NCBI GenBank assembly: GCA_002498525.1
Contig: DAHR01000014.1
Span: forward strand, 1-31,925
From: Euryarchaeota archaeon UBA58
GTDB lineage: Archaea > Thermoplasmatota > Poseidoniia > Poseidoniales > Thalassarchaeaceae
Reading direction: 5' to 3'
Length of the DNA: 31,925 bases
This document shows positions 1 through 7,044 of this stretch, piece after piece; the first letter of the stretch is position 1, and each line of letters opens with the position of its first letter. The notes beneath the pieces are model-generated. The model saw nothing but the letters and a program-made list of their open reading frames with translations, was not told the origin of the DNA and made no database searches. The translations under genes and the position numbers were made by a program.

Positions 1-595
1 AGGATTTCCATTCCATCGCCGTGATGGCGTAGATAGCCGAATCGACCCAATGATCGTAGAGCCATTCACGATCCTTGTGAACGCCTTCTTGGCGCATCCC
101 CAATCTCTCGGCAATGGCACGGCTACTGCGATTCTCGACCGCCGACTCGAGAACGAATCGGTGGAAGCCGACATCCTCGAAGCAATGCTGCATCAGTCGC
201 TCGCAACTCCGCGTGATGATGCCGCGGCCCGTCATTTCCTCGGACAGCCAATATCCGACCGCACAACCTCGATTCTGCTCGTCAATCCAGTTGAGACTGA
301 GCGTACCGACCAACTCGCCGTTCTCAAGAATCAACCAGAGCGCAGCCTTCCCGGCTGCCCTGTCTTCAATCGCCATCTTCAGGAACGAGGCCTCATCCTC
401 AGCAGTCATCGTCCTGTCCAACCAAGGTAACCAATCGCGCAGATAGACGCGATTCTTGTCGACCTCGGCGAACAAGATCGCCGCGTCATCGAGGCTCGGC
501 GCGCGCAAGACGAGACCACCTTCGACCTCAAGATACTCGGCGATAGGCCCGAGGTCGGAACCCCCTCGCGAAGCCCCACCACATGGCCCAGACAT
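1..595 (-). CDS. GNAT-family N-acetyltransferase, RimJ/RimL type (3' end cut by the window edge)
   Basis: Transfers acetyl from acetyl-CoA to an amine, probably a protein N-terminus or small amine; the substrate cannot be read from sequence. I translated this frame by hand: it is open from an ATG at 595 down to base 2, about 198 codons. After about 20 leader residues it enters the RimL-type fold (LVLRAPSLDDAAILF), then LVGTLSLNWID, the acetyl-CoA loop TGRGIITRSCERLM, and the typical RimL C-terminus HRFVLESAVENRSSRAIAER, LGMRQEGV, REWLYDHWVDSAIYAI. The length already matches the family (about 180 residues), so only a few residues should be missing. The N-terminal 20 residues are weakly family-like, so a downstream GTG start is possible. 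It is divergent from kynA, with a 103-bp gap. Confidence 0.85.
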   Translation of the reverse strand, partial: MSGPCGGASRGGSDLGPIAEYLEVEGGLVLRAPSLDDAAILFAEVDKNRVYLRDWLPWLDRTMTAEDEASFLKMAIEDRAAGKAALWLILENGELVGTLSLNWIDEQNRGCAVGYWLSEEMTGRGIITRSCERLMQHCFEDVGFHRFVLESAVENRSSRAIAERLGMRQEGVHKDREWLYDHWVDSAIYAITAMEWKS

Positions 596-698
596 CAGAG
601 AGGTCTGACCGAGAGGGGCGTATCAATGGCTCGGCGAGGCGCAGTGCAGCGTTTGGCGGCTCTAGATTCGGAACTGTGGGCTGAGTAATGATTCAAGC

Positions 699-1802
699 GT
701 GAAGCGGCATCCGCGGTACATGGGCGGCTCATCCTCGGACGGCAATTGGACTTACGGGGACTATCTGCAACTTCCCGCCCTACTCGAACTCCAAGGCGAG
801 AACCGCGGCGTCTCAAACGATGAAATGCACTTCATAATCGTCCATCAGACCTTCGAACTCTGGTTCAAGCAAATCATTCGCGAACTCACCGAGGTCCGCA
901 ATATCCTGGGCCAGGACCTCGTGCCCGAAGACGAGATCCCCCGCGCTTGCGACCATCTCGGACGCACCACCGAGATCTTCGGCTTGATGGAGTCGCAGTG
1001 GAGTGTTCTCGAGACTCTGACACCTCAGGGATTCCTCGGCTTCCGCGATGGTCTGGGCTCCGCATCTGGTTTCGAATCCTTCCAGATGCGCGAGTTTGAG
1101 ATTCTTCTCGGGCTGAAGAATGAAGACCGACTCTACGGCATGGATCCGCTCGAGACCTTCCGCAAGCTCGCCGGGAATTCTGAGCGCGATGCGGCGATTC
1201 TCGCCCGCTTGGAAGACGCTGCATCGAAACCGTCCCTCTTCGATTCTCTGATGCGCTGGATCTCTCGAACCCCGATCATGGGTACCTCCTACGACAGCGA
1301 GGACGACGCATCCGTGGTCACCGTTTACGTGACTGCTCATCTCGAAGCACACAGATTGATGGGCGAAGAAGCAGCCAGCAGGACGTCGGGCTACGGCGCA
1401 TCCGAATCCGAGAAAGGCGTCGCCCGATTCGCGGCCGCGCAGGCGGCTGCAATCGACTTCCTGAAGCCGGATGGAGAGATCAGCCGTGCACGCGCCGGCC
1501 TCCTGTTCATCGAATCATACCGTGAACTACCCCTTCTGACGTGGCCAAGAAAGTTGATCGACGCGATGGTCGAGTTAGAGGAATCAATGGTCAAGTGGCG
1601 ACATTCACACGCTAGAATGGTCGAGAGGATCATGGGTCGACGAATGGGAACTGGCGGGACGAGCGGCGTCGATTATCTCGATGCAACCAGTCGTTATCGT
1701 ATCTTCAAAGACCTCTGGGCGGTCCGCACAATCTTGGTCAAGCCGCAACTCAGACCGCCTTTGGAGAATGCTGAATTCTACGGATATTCGGTCGAGAACT
1801 GA
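699..1802 (+). CDS. kynA: Tryptophan 2,3-dioxygenase
   Basis: Heme enzyme that opens the indole ring of L-tryptophan with O2 to give N-formylkynurenine, the first step of the kynurenine pathway; cytosolic. The 367 residues cover the full family. Visible hallmarks: SNDEMHFIIVHQTFELWFKQ (distal His about H49), GFESFQMREFEILLG (substrate-carboxylate Arg about R131), and HARMVERIMGRRMGTGGTSG with the predicted proximal heme ligand at about H304. The start is GTG; an ATG seven codons downstream (base 720) is an alternative. No kynurenine formamidase, kynureninase or kynurenine monooxygenase lies in the window, so whether the product is degraded or feeds NAD synthesis cannot be told. The thiolase starts 59 bp downstream on the same strand and may be cotranscribed. 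Confidence 0.93.
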   Translation: MKRHPRYMGGSSSDGNWTYGDYLQLPALLELQGENRGVSNDEMHFIIVHQTFELWFKQIIRELTEVRNILGQDLVPEDEIPRACDHLGRTTEIFGLMESQWSVLETLTPQGFLGFRDGLGSASGFESFQMREFEILLGLKNEDRLYGMDPLETFRKLAGNSERDAAILARLEDAASKPSLFDSLMRWISRTPIMGTSYDSEDDASVVTVYVTAHLEAHRLMGEEAASRTSGYGASESEKGVARFAAAQAAAIDFLKPDGEISRARAGLLFIESYRELPLLTWPRKLIDAMVELEESMVKWRHSHARMVERIMGRRMGTGGTSGVDYLDATSRYRIFKDLWAVRTILVKPQLRPPLENAEFYGYSVEN

Positions 1803-1861
1803 GGGATTGTGGCGCTGAATTCGTCGTACCTTTCAAGGGCTGGAGCCATTTCGCTGCTCTC

Positions 1862-3022
1862 GTGCCGACCCCGGTCATCTGCGCCTATGCAAGAACTCCC
1901 TTCGGACGCTTCCGCGGGGCGCTGTCAGGGTACTCAGCGGTCGAGTTGGGCACGCTCGCTGTCAGGGAGTTGCTTCAGCGTGCCGGCATCGACGCGGCCA
2001 GTGGGCTCGTAGACCAATTGTACATGGGTCATGTGCTACAGACAGCTGCTGGTCAGGCGCCGGCTCGGCAGGTGGCACTGGGTGCCGGATTGCCTTTCTC
2101 GACGCCTTGCACGACCGTCAACAAGGTCTGTGGCTCGAGTCTCAAGGCGGCGATGATCGGCGCGACCGAGATCATGGCAGGACGCGCCGAAGTGGTGGTT
2201 GCTGGTGGTATGGAATCGATGACAAACGCGCCGCATTTCATTCGCGGAGCGCGGCGCGGCGACGAGATTGGTTATGGCGATCTAGTATCGATTCTGAGCC
2301 ATGATGGGCTGCAGGATGCTTACGATGGCTCGATGATGGGCCTCACCGGCGAGACCATCGCAGCCGAAGCCGACATCACACGCCAACAATCCGATGCTTA
2401 CGCGGTTCGCTCGCACGCTCTGGCCGACAGAGCCTGGGACAAGGAATGGGTCTCACGTGAGTGTCTTGCGATGGACGAACTTGATCGCGACGAGGGCATC
2501 CGTGCTGACTCCTCGATGGAGAGGCTCGCTGACCTCCGAACCGCCTTCAAGGAGGATGGTCAAGTGACTGCTGGAAACGCCAGCCAAGTCTCTGACGGCG
2601 GCTCTGCGGTGCTGATCGCATCCGAGGAGGCCGCCGCCGCCAACGGCTGGCCGGTGCTGGCTCGAATCAGTGATTTCCTCACCTCCGGCGTCGAGCCGAA
2701 TCGAGTCATGTCGGCACCGATACTCGCGATCGAGATGCTTCTCAAGCGCAATGGACTGGAGGTCTCGGATATCGATGTCATCGAGCATAACGAGGCCTTC
2801 GCAGCAGCGTCGTGCGCCGTTCAGAAGGCCTTTGACTTCCCAGATGAAGGCTTCAACCCACACGGGGGCGCCGTCGCTTACGGTCATCCATTGGGCGCCA
2901 CCGGAACCCGCTGCTTGATGACCACCGCAACAGCCTTGGAACGCACAGGCGGCAAGCGAGGAATCATCACCATCTGCCTAGGCGGTGGCAATGCCGTGGG
3001 CATGCTCATAGAGCGAGAATGA
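1862..3022 (+). CDS. Acetyl-CoA C-acetyltransferase / thiolase
   Basis: Condenses two acetyl-CoA, or cleaves 3-ketoacyl-CoA thiolytically; cytosolic. The 386-residue length is normal for thiolase II. The catalytic set is complete: nucleophile Cys about C90 in TTVNKVCGSSLKA, IEHNEAFAA (about N310), GHPLGATGTR with catalytic His about H342, and the second Cys about C372 in ICLGGGNAVG. GTG start; the N-terminus PVICAYARTPFGRFRGAL aligns with the usual thiolase start, so this GTG is probably right. Chain-length preference (acetoacetyl-CoA thiolase versus beta-oxidation thiolase) cannot be settled from the sequence. No HMG-CoA synthase or acyl-CoA dehydrogenase is next to it; kynA is the upstream neighbour. 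Confidence 0.93.
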   Translation: MPTPVICAYARTPFGRFRGALSGYSAVELGTLAVRELLQRAGIDAASGLVDQLYMGHVLQTAAGQAPARQVALGAGLPFSTPCTTVNKVCGSSLKAAMIGATEIMAGRAEVVVAGGMESMTNAPHFIRGARRGDEIGYGDLVSILSHDGLQDAYDGSMMGLTGETIAAEADITRQQSDAYAVRSHALADRAWDKEWVSRECLAMDELDRDEGIRADSSMERLADLRTAFKEDGQVTAGNASQVSDGGSAVLIASEEAAAANGWPVLARISDFLTSGVEPNRVMSAPILAIEMLLKRNGLEVSDIDVIEHNEAFAAASCAVQKAFDFPDEGFNPHGGAVAYGHPLGATGTRCLMTTATALERTGGKRGIITICLGGGNAVGMLIERE

Positions 3023-3034
3023 ATACCTCGGCCA

Positions 3035-3051
3035 CGCCCCCATAGGGGGCG
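3035..3051. promoter_or_regulatory. Perfect 7-3-7 palindrome between thiolase and rpoK
   Basis: CGCCCCC-ATA-GGGGGCG, a perfect 7-bp inverted repeat with a 3-nt loop, 13 nt after the thiolase stop and 47 nt before the rpoK ATG. There is no T-run after it, so it is not a classic intrinsic terminator. It could be an RNA hairpin at the thiolase mRNA end or a protein-binding operator upstream of the rpoK promoter. Confidence 0.5.
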
Positions 3052-3067
3052 GAGAGTCGCCGGTGGG

Positions 3068-3075
3068 CTAATATG
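3068..3075 (+). promoter_or_regulatory. Candidate TATA box of rpoK
   Basis: CTAATATG, the only AT-rich stretch in a GC-rich leader, is centred about 28 bp upstream of the rpoK ATG. Archaeal TATA boxes lie about 26-30 bp before the transcription start, so transcription would begin at or next to the start codon, giving a leaderless mRNA. Confidence 0.45.
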
Positions 3076-3098
3076 GGGGTCTTTGGTCGACCGCCCCG

Positions 3099-3359
3099 AT
3101 GGTCAAGCCCCTAAGACAGCACACTCGCTTCGAGAAAGCCCGAATCGTCGGTGCTCGAGCCCTGCAAATCAGCATGGGCGCACCGCTGTACGTATCGGAA
3201 GAAGAACTCCGCGAGAACTTCATGCAGGAACTCATCGAACTCTACGGCATCGAGGACGCGAAATCACGCTTCGTCCTCGACCCGCTGAAGATCGCCATGC
3301 TCGAGTATAAGTCTCACCGCATCCCGATCGATGTCGACCCACACCTCGAGGAGGACTGA
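3099..3359 (+). CDS. rpoK: DNA-directed RNA polymerase subunit K (Rpo6, omega/RPB6 homologue)
   Basis: Small assembly subunit that clamps the largest subunit of archaeal RNA polymerase; homologue of bacterial omega and eukaryotic RPB6. The 86-residue protein has the family signature FEKARIVGARALQISMGAP (residues about 11-29) and the C-terminal DPLKIAMLEYKSHRIPIDVD. ATG start, with no clear Shine-Dalgarno sequence but a TATA-like box at leaderless distance. Length is within the usual range for archaeal RpoK, with an internal segment (YVSEEELRENFMQELIELYG) between the two conserved parts that is longer than I expect. It is one of the clearest markers that the window is archaeal. ctaA follows 50 bp downstream. 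Confidence 0.93.
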   Translation: MVKPLRQHTRFEKARIVGARALQISMGAPLYVSEEELRENFMQELIELYGIEDAKSRFVLDPLKIAMLEYKSHRIPIDVDPHLEED

Positions 3360-3367
3360 GGGACCCC

Positions 3368-3381
3368 GCCGCTGTTGCGGC
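3368..3381. repeat. Small hairpin between rpoK and ctaA
   Basis: GCCGC-TGTT-GCGGC, a 5-bp GC stem with a 4-nt loop, 8 nt after the rpoK stop and 28 nt before the ctaA ATG. It could mark the rpoK mRNA end; too short to be sure. Confidence 0.3.
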
Positions 3382-3409
3382 CTACAGGATTCCTCGTTGA
3401 GGTGGATTG

Positions 3410-4471
3410 ATGCTCGACCGTATTTCTGCCCGTAATCTGACCGCAGGTCTGGTGGTTCTCACTTTCCTCGTCATCACGCTGGGAGGCGTCGTGCGAATCT
3501 ACGATGCGGGCGAATCATGTCCCGATTGGCCTGCCTGCTTCGGAGATTGGTCATTCGATGTCTCTGCCGAAGAGCAGGAAGCTTGGTGGGATGCTCATCC
3601 CGATGAGATCGATTCGCGAGGTGCAGAGCACCGCTACACGACTTTCCAGATCTTCACCGAGTGGTCTCACAGACTTCTCGCTGGCGCTCTGCTCGGCCCA
3701 TTGGTTTTCCTCAACTGGTTCCTCATCCGTCGCGACGAAGATTCGTCGCGCGACGCTCGCTTCGCTTCAATCATCAGCGTTGGACTGATCATCTGGCAAG
3801 GCGCACTCGGCTGGCTCACAGTCGAGATGGACAACGAGCATTGGAGCGTCGCCCTGCATCTTGCCAGCGGACTGGCCTTCGAGCTCTCGCTGATCTGGCT
3901 CTGGCTCTGCCTCTCTCGTGACTCGAAAGAAATGCCGGATTGGCTTGATTTCGATCCGATTCTCGCCGCGAGTTGGCATCGAAGAGTCGCTTGGTTGGGA
4001 TTAGGCACTTTCACGGCGCTCTTCGCAGGAGTCTTCGTCGCAACCACTCCAGGGGCGAACTTCGGCTGTGGGCTTGGTGGAAGCGATTCATGGCCGCTCT
4101 GTCAAGGAGAATTGTTCTCGAAGATCGAAGATCTCGAATTACAATCTCAACTCATCCATCGATGGATCGTCGCAGCCGTCCAAATCGCTCTGCTCGCGGC
4201 TTCGTGGTTGATCTGGAAGGAAGCCAATGAACACCAGCACGGTCGCATCCTGCGCAATTGGATTTGGGCCGCGACCGGACTTTTTCTTGCGAATGTCCTG
4301 ATCGGAGCGCTGTACATCTTCTCTTGGGATTCAGCCTCCGCCTCCTTCGAAGAGCACCTCTCATTGGCACATCTCCTGACCGCCTCACTCTCATTCCTCT
4401 CCCTAGCTACCGCTTGGATAGGCACCTCCACTGTCGCCTTGCATGAGCCTGTTCCAGAGACTCTTGAATGA
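3410..4471 (+). CDS. ctaA: Heme A synthase (COX15/CtaA family)
   Basis: Integral membrane oxygenase that oxidises the C8 methyl of heme O to the formyl group of heme A for a-type cytochrome oxidase. Hallmarks: the first membrane segment and external loop LGGVVRIYDAGESCPDWPAC with the conserved Cys pair, and the four family histidines in helices 2, 4, 6 and 8: TEWSHRLLAG, VALHLASGLA, QLIHRWIVAAVQ, LAHLLTASLS. Length 353 residues, typical for the eight-helix form. I chose the ATG at 3410 rather than the TTG at 3407, because GGTGG at 3401-3405 can act as ribosome-binding site. ctaB follows, so the two last steps of heme A synthesis are paired. No oxidase subunit gene is in the window. Confidence 0.93.
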   Translation: MLDRISARNLTAGLVVLTFLVITLGGVVRIYDAGESCPDWPACFGDWSFDVSAEEQEAWWDAHPDEIDSRGAEHRYTTFQIFTEWSHRLLAGALLGPLVFLNWFLIRRDEDSSRDARFASIISVGLIIWQGALGWLTVEMDNEHWSVALHLASGLAFELSLIWLWLCLSRDSKEMPDWLDFDPILAASWHRRVAWLGLGTFTALFAGVFVATTPGANFGCGLGGSDSWPLCQGELFSKIEDLELQSQLIHRWIVAAVQIALLAASWLIWKEANEHQHGRILRNWIWAATGLFLANVLIGALYIFSWDSASASFEEHLSLAHLLTASLSFLSLATAWIGTSTVALHEPVPETLE

Positions 4472-4512
4472 GCTTATGTCGACATCTTGGCGGATTGTTC
4501 GAGTAATATGCT

Positions 4513-4550
4513 CGTGAGTCGGGTTGAAGGACTCACGCCCAAAGGGCGTG
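4513..4550 (+). promoter_or_regulatory. Two overlapping, mutually exclusive hairpins in the ctaB leader
   Basis: Stem 1 is CGTGAGTC (4513-4520) pairing with GACTCACG (4530-4537), loop 9 nt. Stem 2 is CACGCCC (4534-4540) pairing with GGGCGTG (4544-4550), loop AAA. Both stems use CACG at 4534-4537, so only one can form at a time. Stem 2 ends 2 nt before the ctaB ATG and would cover the position where a ribosome-binding site must lie. This is the geometry of a translational switch or attenuator; alternatively stem 2 is a DNA operator. Confidence 0.55.
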
Positions 4551-4552
4551 AC

Positions 4553-5629
4553 ATGACAGAGCCAGTTGGTGGCGTGCGGGCTTGGCTGGCTCTGACGAAA
4601 CCGGGGGTCGTCGTCCTCCTGCAGATCACCGCTCTATGTGCTGTTCTGTCTCACGACTTGCTTGAAGTGGGCGGATTCAATTGGGCTGACACCTTTCCAA
4701 CAATGGTCATCGTCTTCGTCGGCGGTTATCTGACCGCCGGCGGTGCGAATACGATCAACATGTGGTACGACCGCGACATCGACCCACTGATGGGTCGAAC
4801 CGCGAATCGGCCGATTCCATCGGGCGCTATTTCGGCTAACGGCGCGCTGGCTTTCGGGACTGCCCTCTCTGTCGGCGGCGTGGTCTGGTTCGTTGAATTC
4901 GCCAATTCTGTCGCGGCCTTCTGGGCCGCGTTCAGCATCTTGTTCTACGTCTTCATCTACACGATATGGTTGAAGCGAACCTCAGTTCAGAACATCGTAA
5001 TCGGTGGACTCGCCGGAGCGACCCCACCGGTCATCGGCTGGGCTGCGGCGTCAGGAGATCTCTCGATTTCGACCGACTCCGCCGCTGCACTCGCCGAATC
5101 TATATTCGACCTCGGCAGCTTGATGCCGTGGTTCCTGCTCACTCTCATCTTCCTCTGGACACCGCCGCATTTCTGGGCAATGGCGCTTTACCGCTCAGAA
5201 GAATACGATGCGGCCGGCGTCCCGATGATGCCCGGTGTCAAAGGAGCCGAGTACACGCTTTCACAGATGAAATTCTATGCAGTCCTGCTGGTCCTTCTCT
5301 CTGTAGCAGCACCCTCAGCCCTGGGCGGAATCGATCGTCACGACAGTCTCTACTACGTCTTCGGCGGGACGGCGATTATCATCTCGTTGTGGTACACCTC
5401 AACCGTCTTCAGAATCGATGTCGACGAGCCGCGCACAGCCGGCAACAGAATCCCCAGCGCTGCTCGCTCATTCTTCGTCTCGATGCTCTATCTCGCACTG
5501 ATGTTCGTAGTGGTGGTGACTGCCAGTGCGGGCATTACTGGAGGGCTTCTCGGAGCGCTACTCGCAGCGGCTGCGATTGGACGGAATGAAATGCGAGCGA
5601 GAAGCGCCTCCGACGATTCTGCGGCATGA
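4553..5629 (+). CDS. ctaB: Protoheme IX farnesyltransferase (heme O synthase, UbiA family)
   Basis: Attaches a farnesyl-type chain to heme B to make heme O, the substrate of CtaA; multi-pass membrane prenyltransferase. Seen: VRAWLALTKPGVVVLLQIT at the N-terminus, the first Asp-rich motif NMWYDRDIDPLMGRTANRP, the second conserved region FFLWTPPHFWAMALYRSEEY written here as LWTPPHFWAMALYRSEEYDA, then VPMMPGVKGAEYT. About 358 residues with eight to nine predicted helices. The frame is open further upstream (TTG at 4487, ATG at 4508), but those starts would put the hairpin region inside the coding sequence, and the family N-terminus fits the ATG at 4553. Follows ctaA by 81 bp; an adjacent heme A pathway pair. 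Confidence 0.93.
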   Translation: MTEPVGGVRAWLALTKPGVVVLLQITALCAVLSHDLLEVGGFNWADTFPTMVIVFVGGYLTAGGANTINMWYDRDIDPLMGRTANRPIPSGAISANGALAFGTALSVGGVVWFVEFANSVAAFWAAFSILFYVFIYTIWLKRTSVQNIVIGGLAGATPPVIGWAAASGDLSISTDSAAALAESIFDLGSLMPWFLLTLIFLWTPPHFWAMALYRSEEYDAAGVPMMPGVKGAEYTLSQMKFYAVLLVLLSVAAPSALGGIDRHDSLYYVFGGTAIIISLWYTSTVFRIDVDEPRTAGNRIPSAARSFFVSMLYLALMFVVVVTASAGITGGLLGALLAAAAIGRNEMRARSASDDSAA

Positions 5630-5662
5630 TTTCCCGAATGTTCAAACACAGGCGGTCATATT

Positions 5663-5711
5663 GAGCGGGCGTAGCGTCATGAGCGGACGCAGGGTTTGAG
5701 CCAACGTAGCG
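5663..5711 (+). repeat. Three tandem 14-bp imperfect repeats before the LeuA-like gene
   Basis: GAGCGGGCGTAGCG (5663-5676), GAGCGGACGCAGGG (5681-5694) and GAGCCAACGTAGCG (5698-5711) recur with an 18- then 17-bp period. The array ends 4 bp before the Shine-Dalgarno sequence. Its position between the ctaB stop and the next start suggests an operator array; function unknown. Confidence 0.5.
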
Positions 5712-5715
5712 AAAG

Positions 5716-5723
5716 GGAGGTGA
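5716..5723 (+). promoter_or_regulatory. Strong Shine-Dalgarno sequence
   Basis: GGAGGTGA is a perfect complement to the archaeal 16S rRNA 3' end (CACCUCC), 4 nt before the ATG at 5728. It fixes this start, and it stands out because most genes of the window have weak or no such site. Confidence 0.8.
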
Positions 5724-5727
5724 ACGG

Positions 5728-6984
5728 ATGAAGGAGAGTGAACTGATCTACGACTGGAACACGATTGATTACGAAATCGCACGAAATCCATCAAATCACC
5801 CACACGGAGTCTGGTTCGACGATGAGACGTTACGCGATGGCTTACAGAGCCCCAGTGCCCGGAATCCAGATATTGAACAGAAGATCGAACTGATCGATTA
5901 CATGGAGAAACTCGGCATCCAGAAGGTCGACCTCGGACTTCCCGGTGCTGGACCCTTCCACATCGGTCACATCGATGCTATGCTCACGCACATGGGCGAG
6001 AATGGCTACGAATTGAGGCCGGGATGCGCTGTTCGAACTGTTGTCAGCGATATCGAGCCGCTCGTCGAATTGCAGGCCAAGCACGAGCGGCAGATCCAGG
6101 CCAGTGCATTCCTCGGGACCAGCCCGATTCGGCAATTTGCCGAGGGCTGGACGATGGAGCGGATACTCTCGACCGCGGAGAAAGCGGTCACCTTCGCGGT
6201 CGACAACGACATTCCAGTGATGTTCGTGACCGAGGATACGACGAGGAGCAAACCCGAGGATATCAAGGCGGTCTACACGCGCGCGATCGAGTTAGGTGCT
6301 GACCGGATCTGTGTCTGTGACACCTGCGGTCACGTGACGCCGAACGGAGTTCGAAAACTGCTGACTTTCATTCAAGACGAAGTCATTCCCGATGCCGGCG
6401 TCAAGCGTGCCGACATCGAGGTCAATTGGCACGGTCATCAGGACCGTGGCTTAGGCGTCGCCAACAATCTCGCCGCGGTCGAAGCCGGCGCAGATGTCAT
6501 CCACGGAACGGCACTTGGAGTCGGCGAGCGAGCGGGGAACGCCCCGCTCGACCAAACACTCGTCAACCTCTCTCTGATGGGCGTCATCGACAATGATCTC
6601 ACAGCCCTCAACGACTACATGCGCAAGGCTCACGAATACATCGAAGTCGCCCTGCCGCACAATTATCCGGTCTTCGGCGAAGACGCTTTCGAAACCGGAA
6701 CAGGAGTCCACGCCAGCGCGGTCATCAAAGCCATCAAGAAAGGCGACCAATGGCTTGCAGACCGCGTTTATTCAGGAGTTCCTGCACAAGATTTCGGTCT
6801 CAAACAAGTAATCCGAATCGGCCACATGAGTGGTCGTTCGAACATCATCTGGTGGCTGCAGCAGAACGGCTACGAAGTCGACGACGATATGGTTGCCCAT
6901 ATGTTCGAAGTGGCCAAAGGGCAACGGCGAATGATGAGCGATGAAGAAGTGCATGCAGCGATAGCCGAATTCCAAGAAGCCTGA
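5728..6984 (+). CDS. 2-isopropylmalate / homocitrate / citramalate synthase-family enzyme without the C-terminal LeuA domain
   Basis: DRE-TIM metallolyase that condenses acetyl-CoA (or another acyl-CoA) with a 2-oxoacid. Catalytic features: DDETLRDGLQ with the conserved Arg-Asp (about R36, D37), the metal-binding HxH in NWHGHQDRGLG (about H235, H237), the loop HGTALGVGERAGNAPL, and the helper segment NYPVFGEDAFETGTGVHASA. The chain stops at 418 residues. Full-length LeuA enzymes run to about 500-550 residues with a regulatory dimerisation domain that binds leucine; that domain is absent here. This fits homocitrate synthase, short isopropylmalate synthase-like proteins or Re-citrate synthase relatives; substrate not resolved. 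No other leucine or lysine gene is near. The start is fixed by a perfect Shine-Dalgarno sequence. Confidence 0.85.
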   Translation: MKESELIYDWNTIDYEIARNPSNHPHGVWFDDETLRDGLQSPSARNPDIEQKIELIDYMEKLGIQKVDLGLPGAGPFHIGHIDAMLTHMGENGYELRPGCAVRTVVSDIEPLVELQAKHERQIQASAFLGTSPIRQFAEGWTMERILSTAEKAVTFAVDNDIPVMFVTEDTTRSKPEDIKAVYTRAIELGADRICVCDTCGHVTPNGVRKLLTFIQDEVIPDAGVKRADIEVNWHGHQDRGLGVANNLAAVEAGADVIHGTALGVGERAGNAPLDQTLVNLSLMGVIDNDLTALNDYMRKAHEYIEVALPHNYPVFGEDAFETGTGVHASAVIKAIKKGDQWLADRVYSGVPAQDFGLKQVIRIGHMSGRSNIIWWLQQNGYEVDDDMVAHMFEVAKGQRRMMSDEEVHAAIAEFQEA

Positions 6985-7015
6985 GATGCGCGACCCTAAC
7001 GAGCGCCGGGAACGG

Positions 7016-7022
7016 CTAAAAC
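7016..7022 (+). promoter_or_regulatory. Candidate TATA box of the S8 protease gene
   Basis: CTAAAAC centred about 26 bp before the ATG at 7045, in an otherwise GC-rich spacer. The distance predicts a leaderless transcript; there is no Shine-Dalgarno sequence before this ATG. Confidence 0.4.
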
Positions 7023-7044
7023 CCCCACTGAGCCGAGCCGACTC

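Noticed and set aside
50..430. Plus-strand open frames of 110-126 codons
   Set aside because: They lie antisense to the GNAT gene, whose minus-strand frame gives a clear acetyltransferase; the plus-strand translations show no family pattern.
813..1352. 179-codon minus-strand frame
   Set aside because: Antisense to kynA, whose motifs are complete; a shadow frame caused by codon bias in GC-rich DNA.
2453..2887. 144-codon minus-strand frame
   Set aside because: Antisense shadow of the thiolase gene.
4966..5589. 207-codon plus-strand frame
   Set aside because: Out-of-frame shadow inside ctaB, very rich in Arg and Ser, with no membrane segments.
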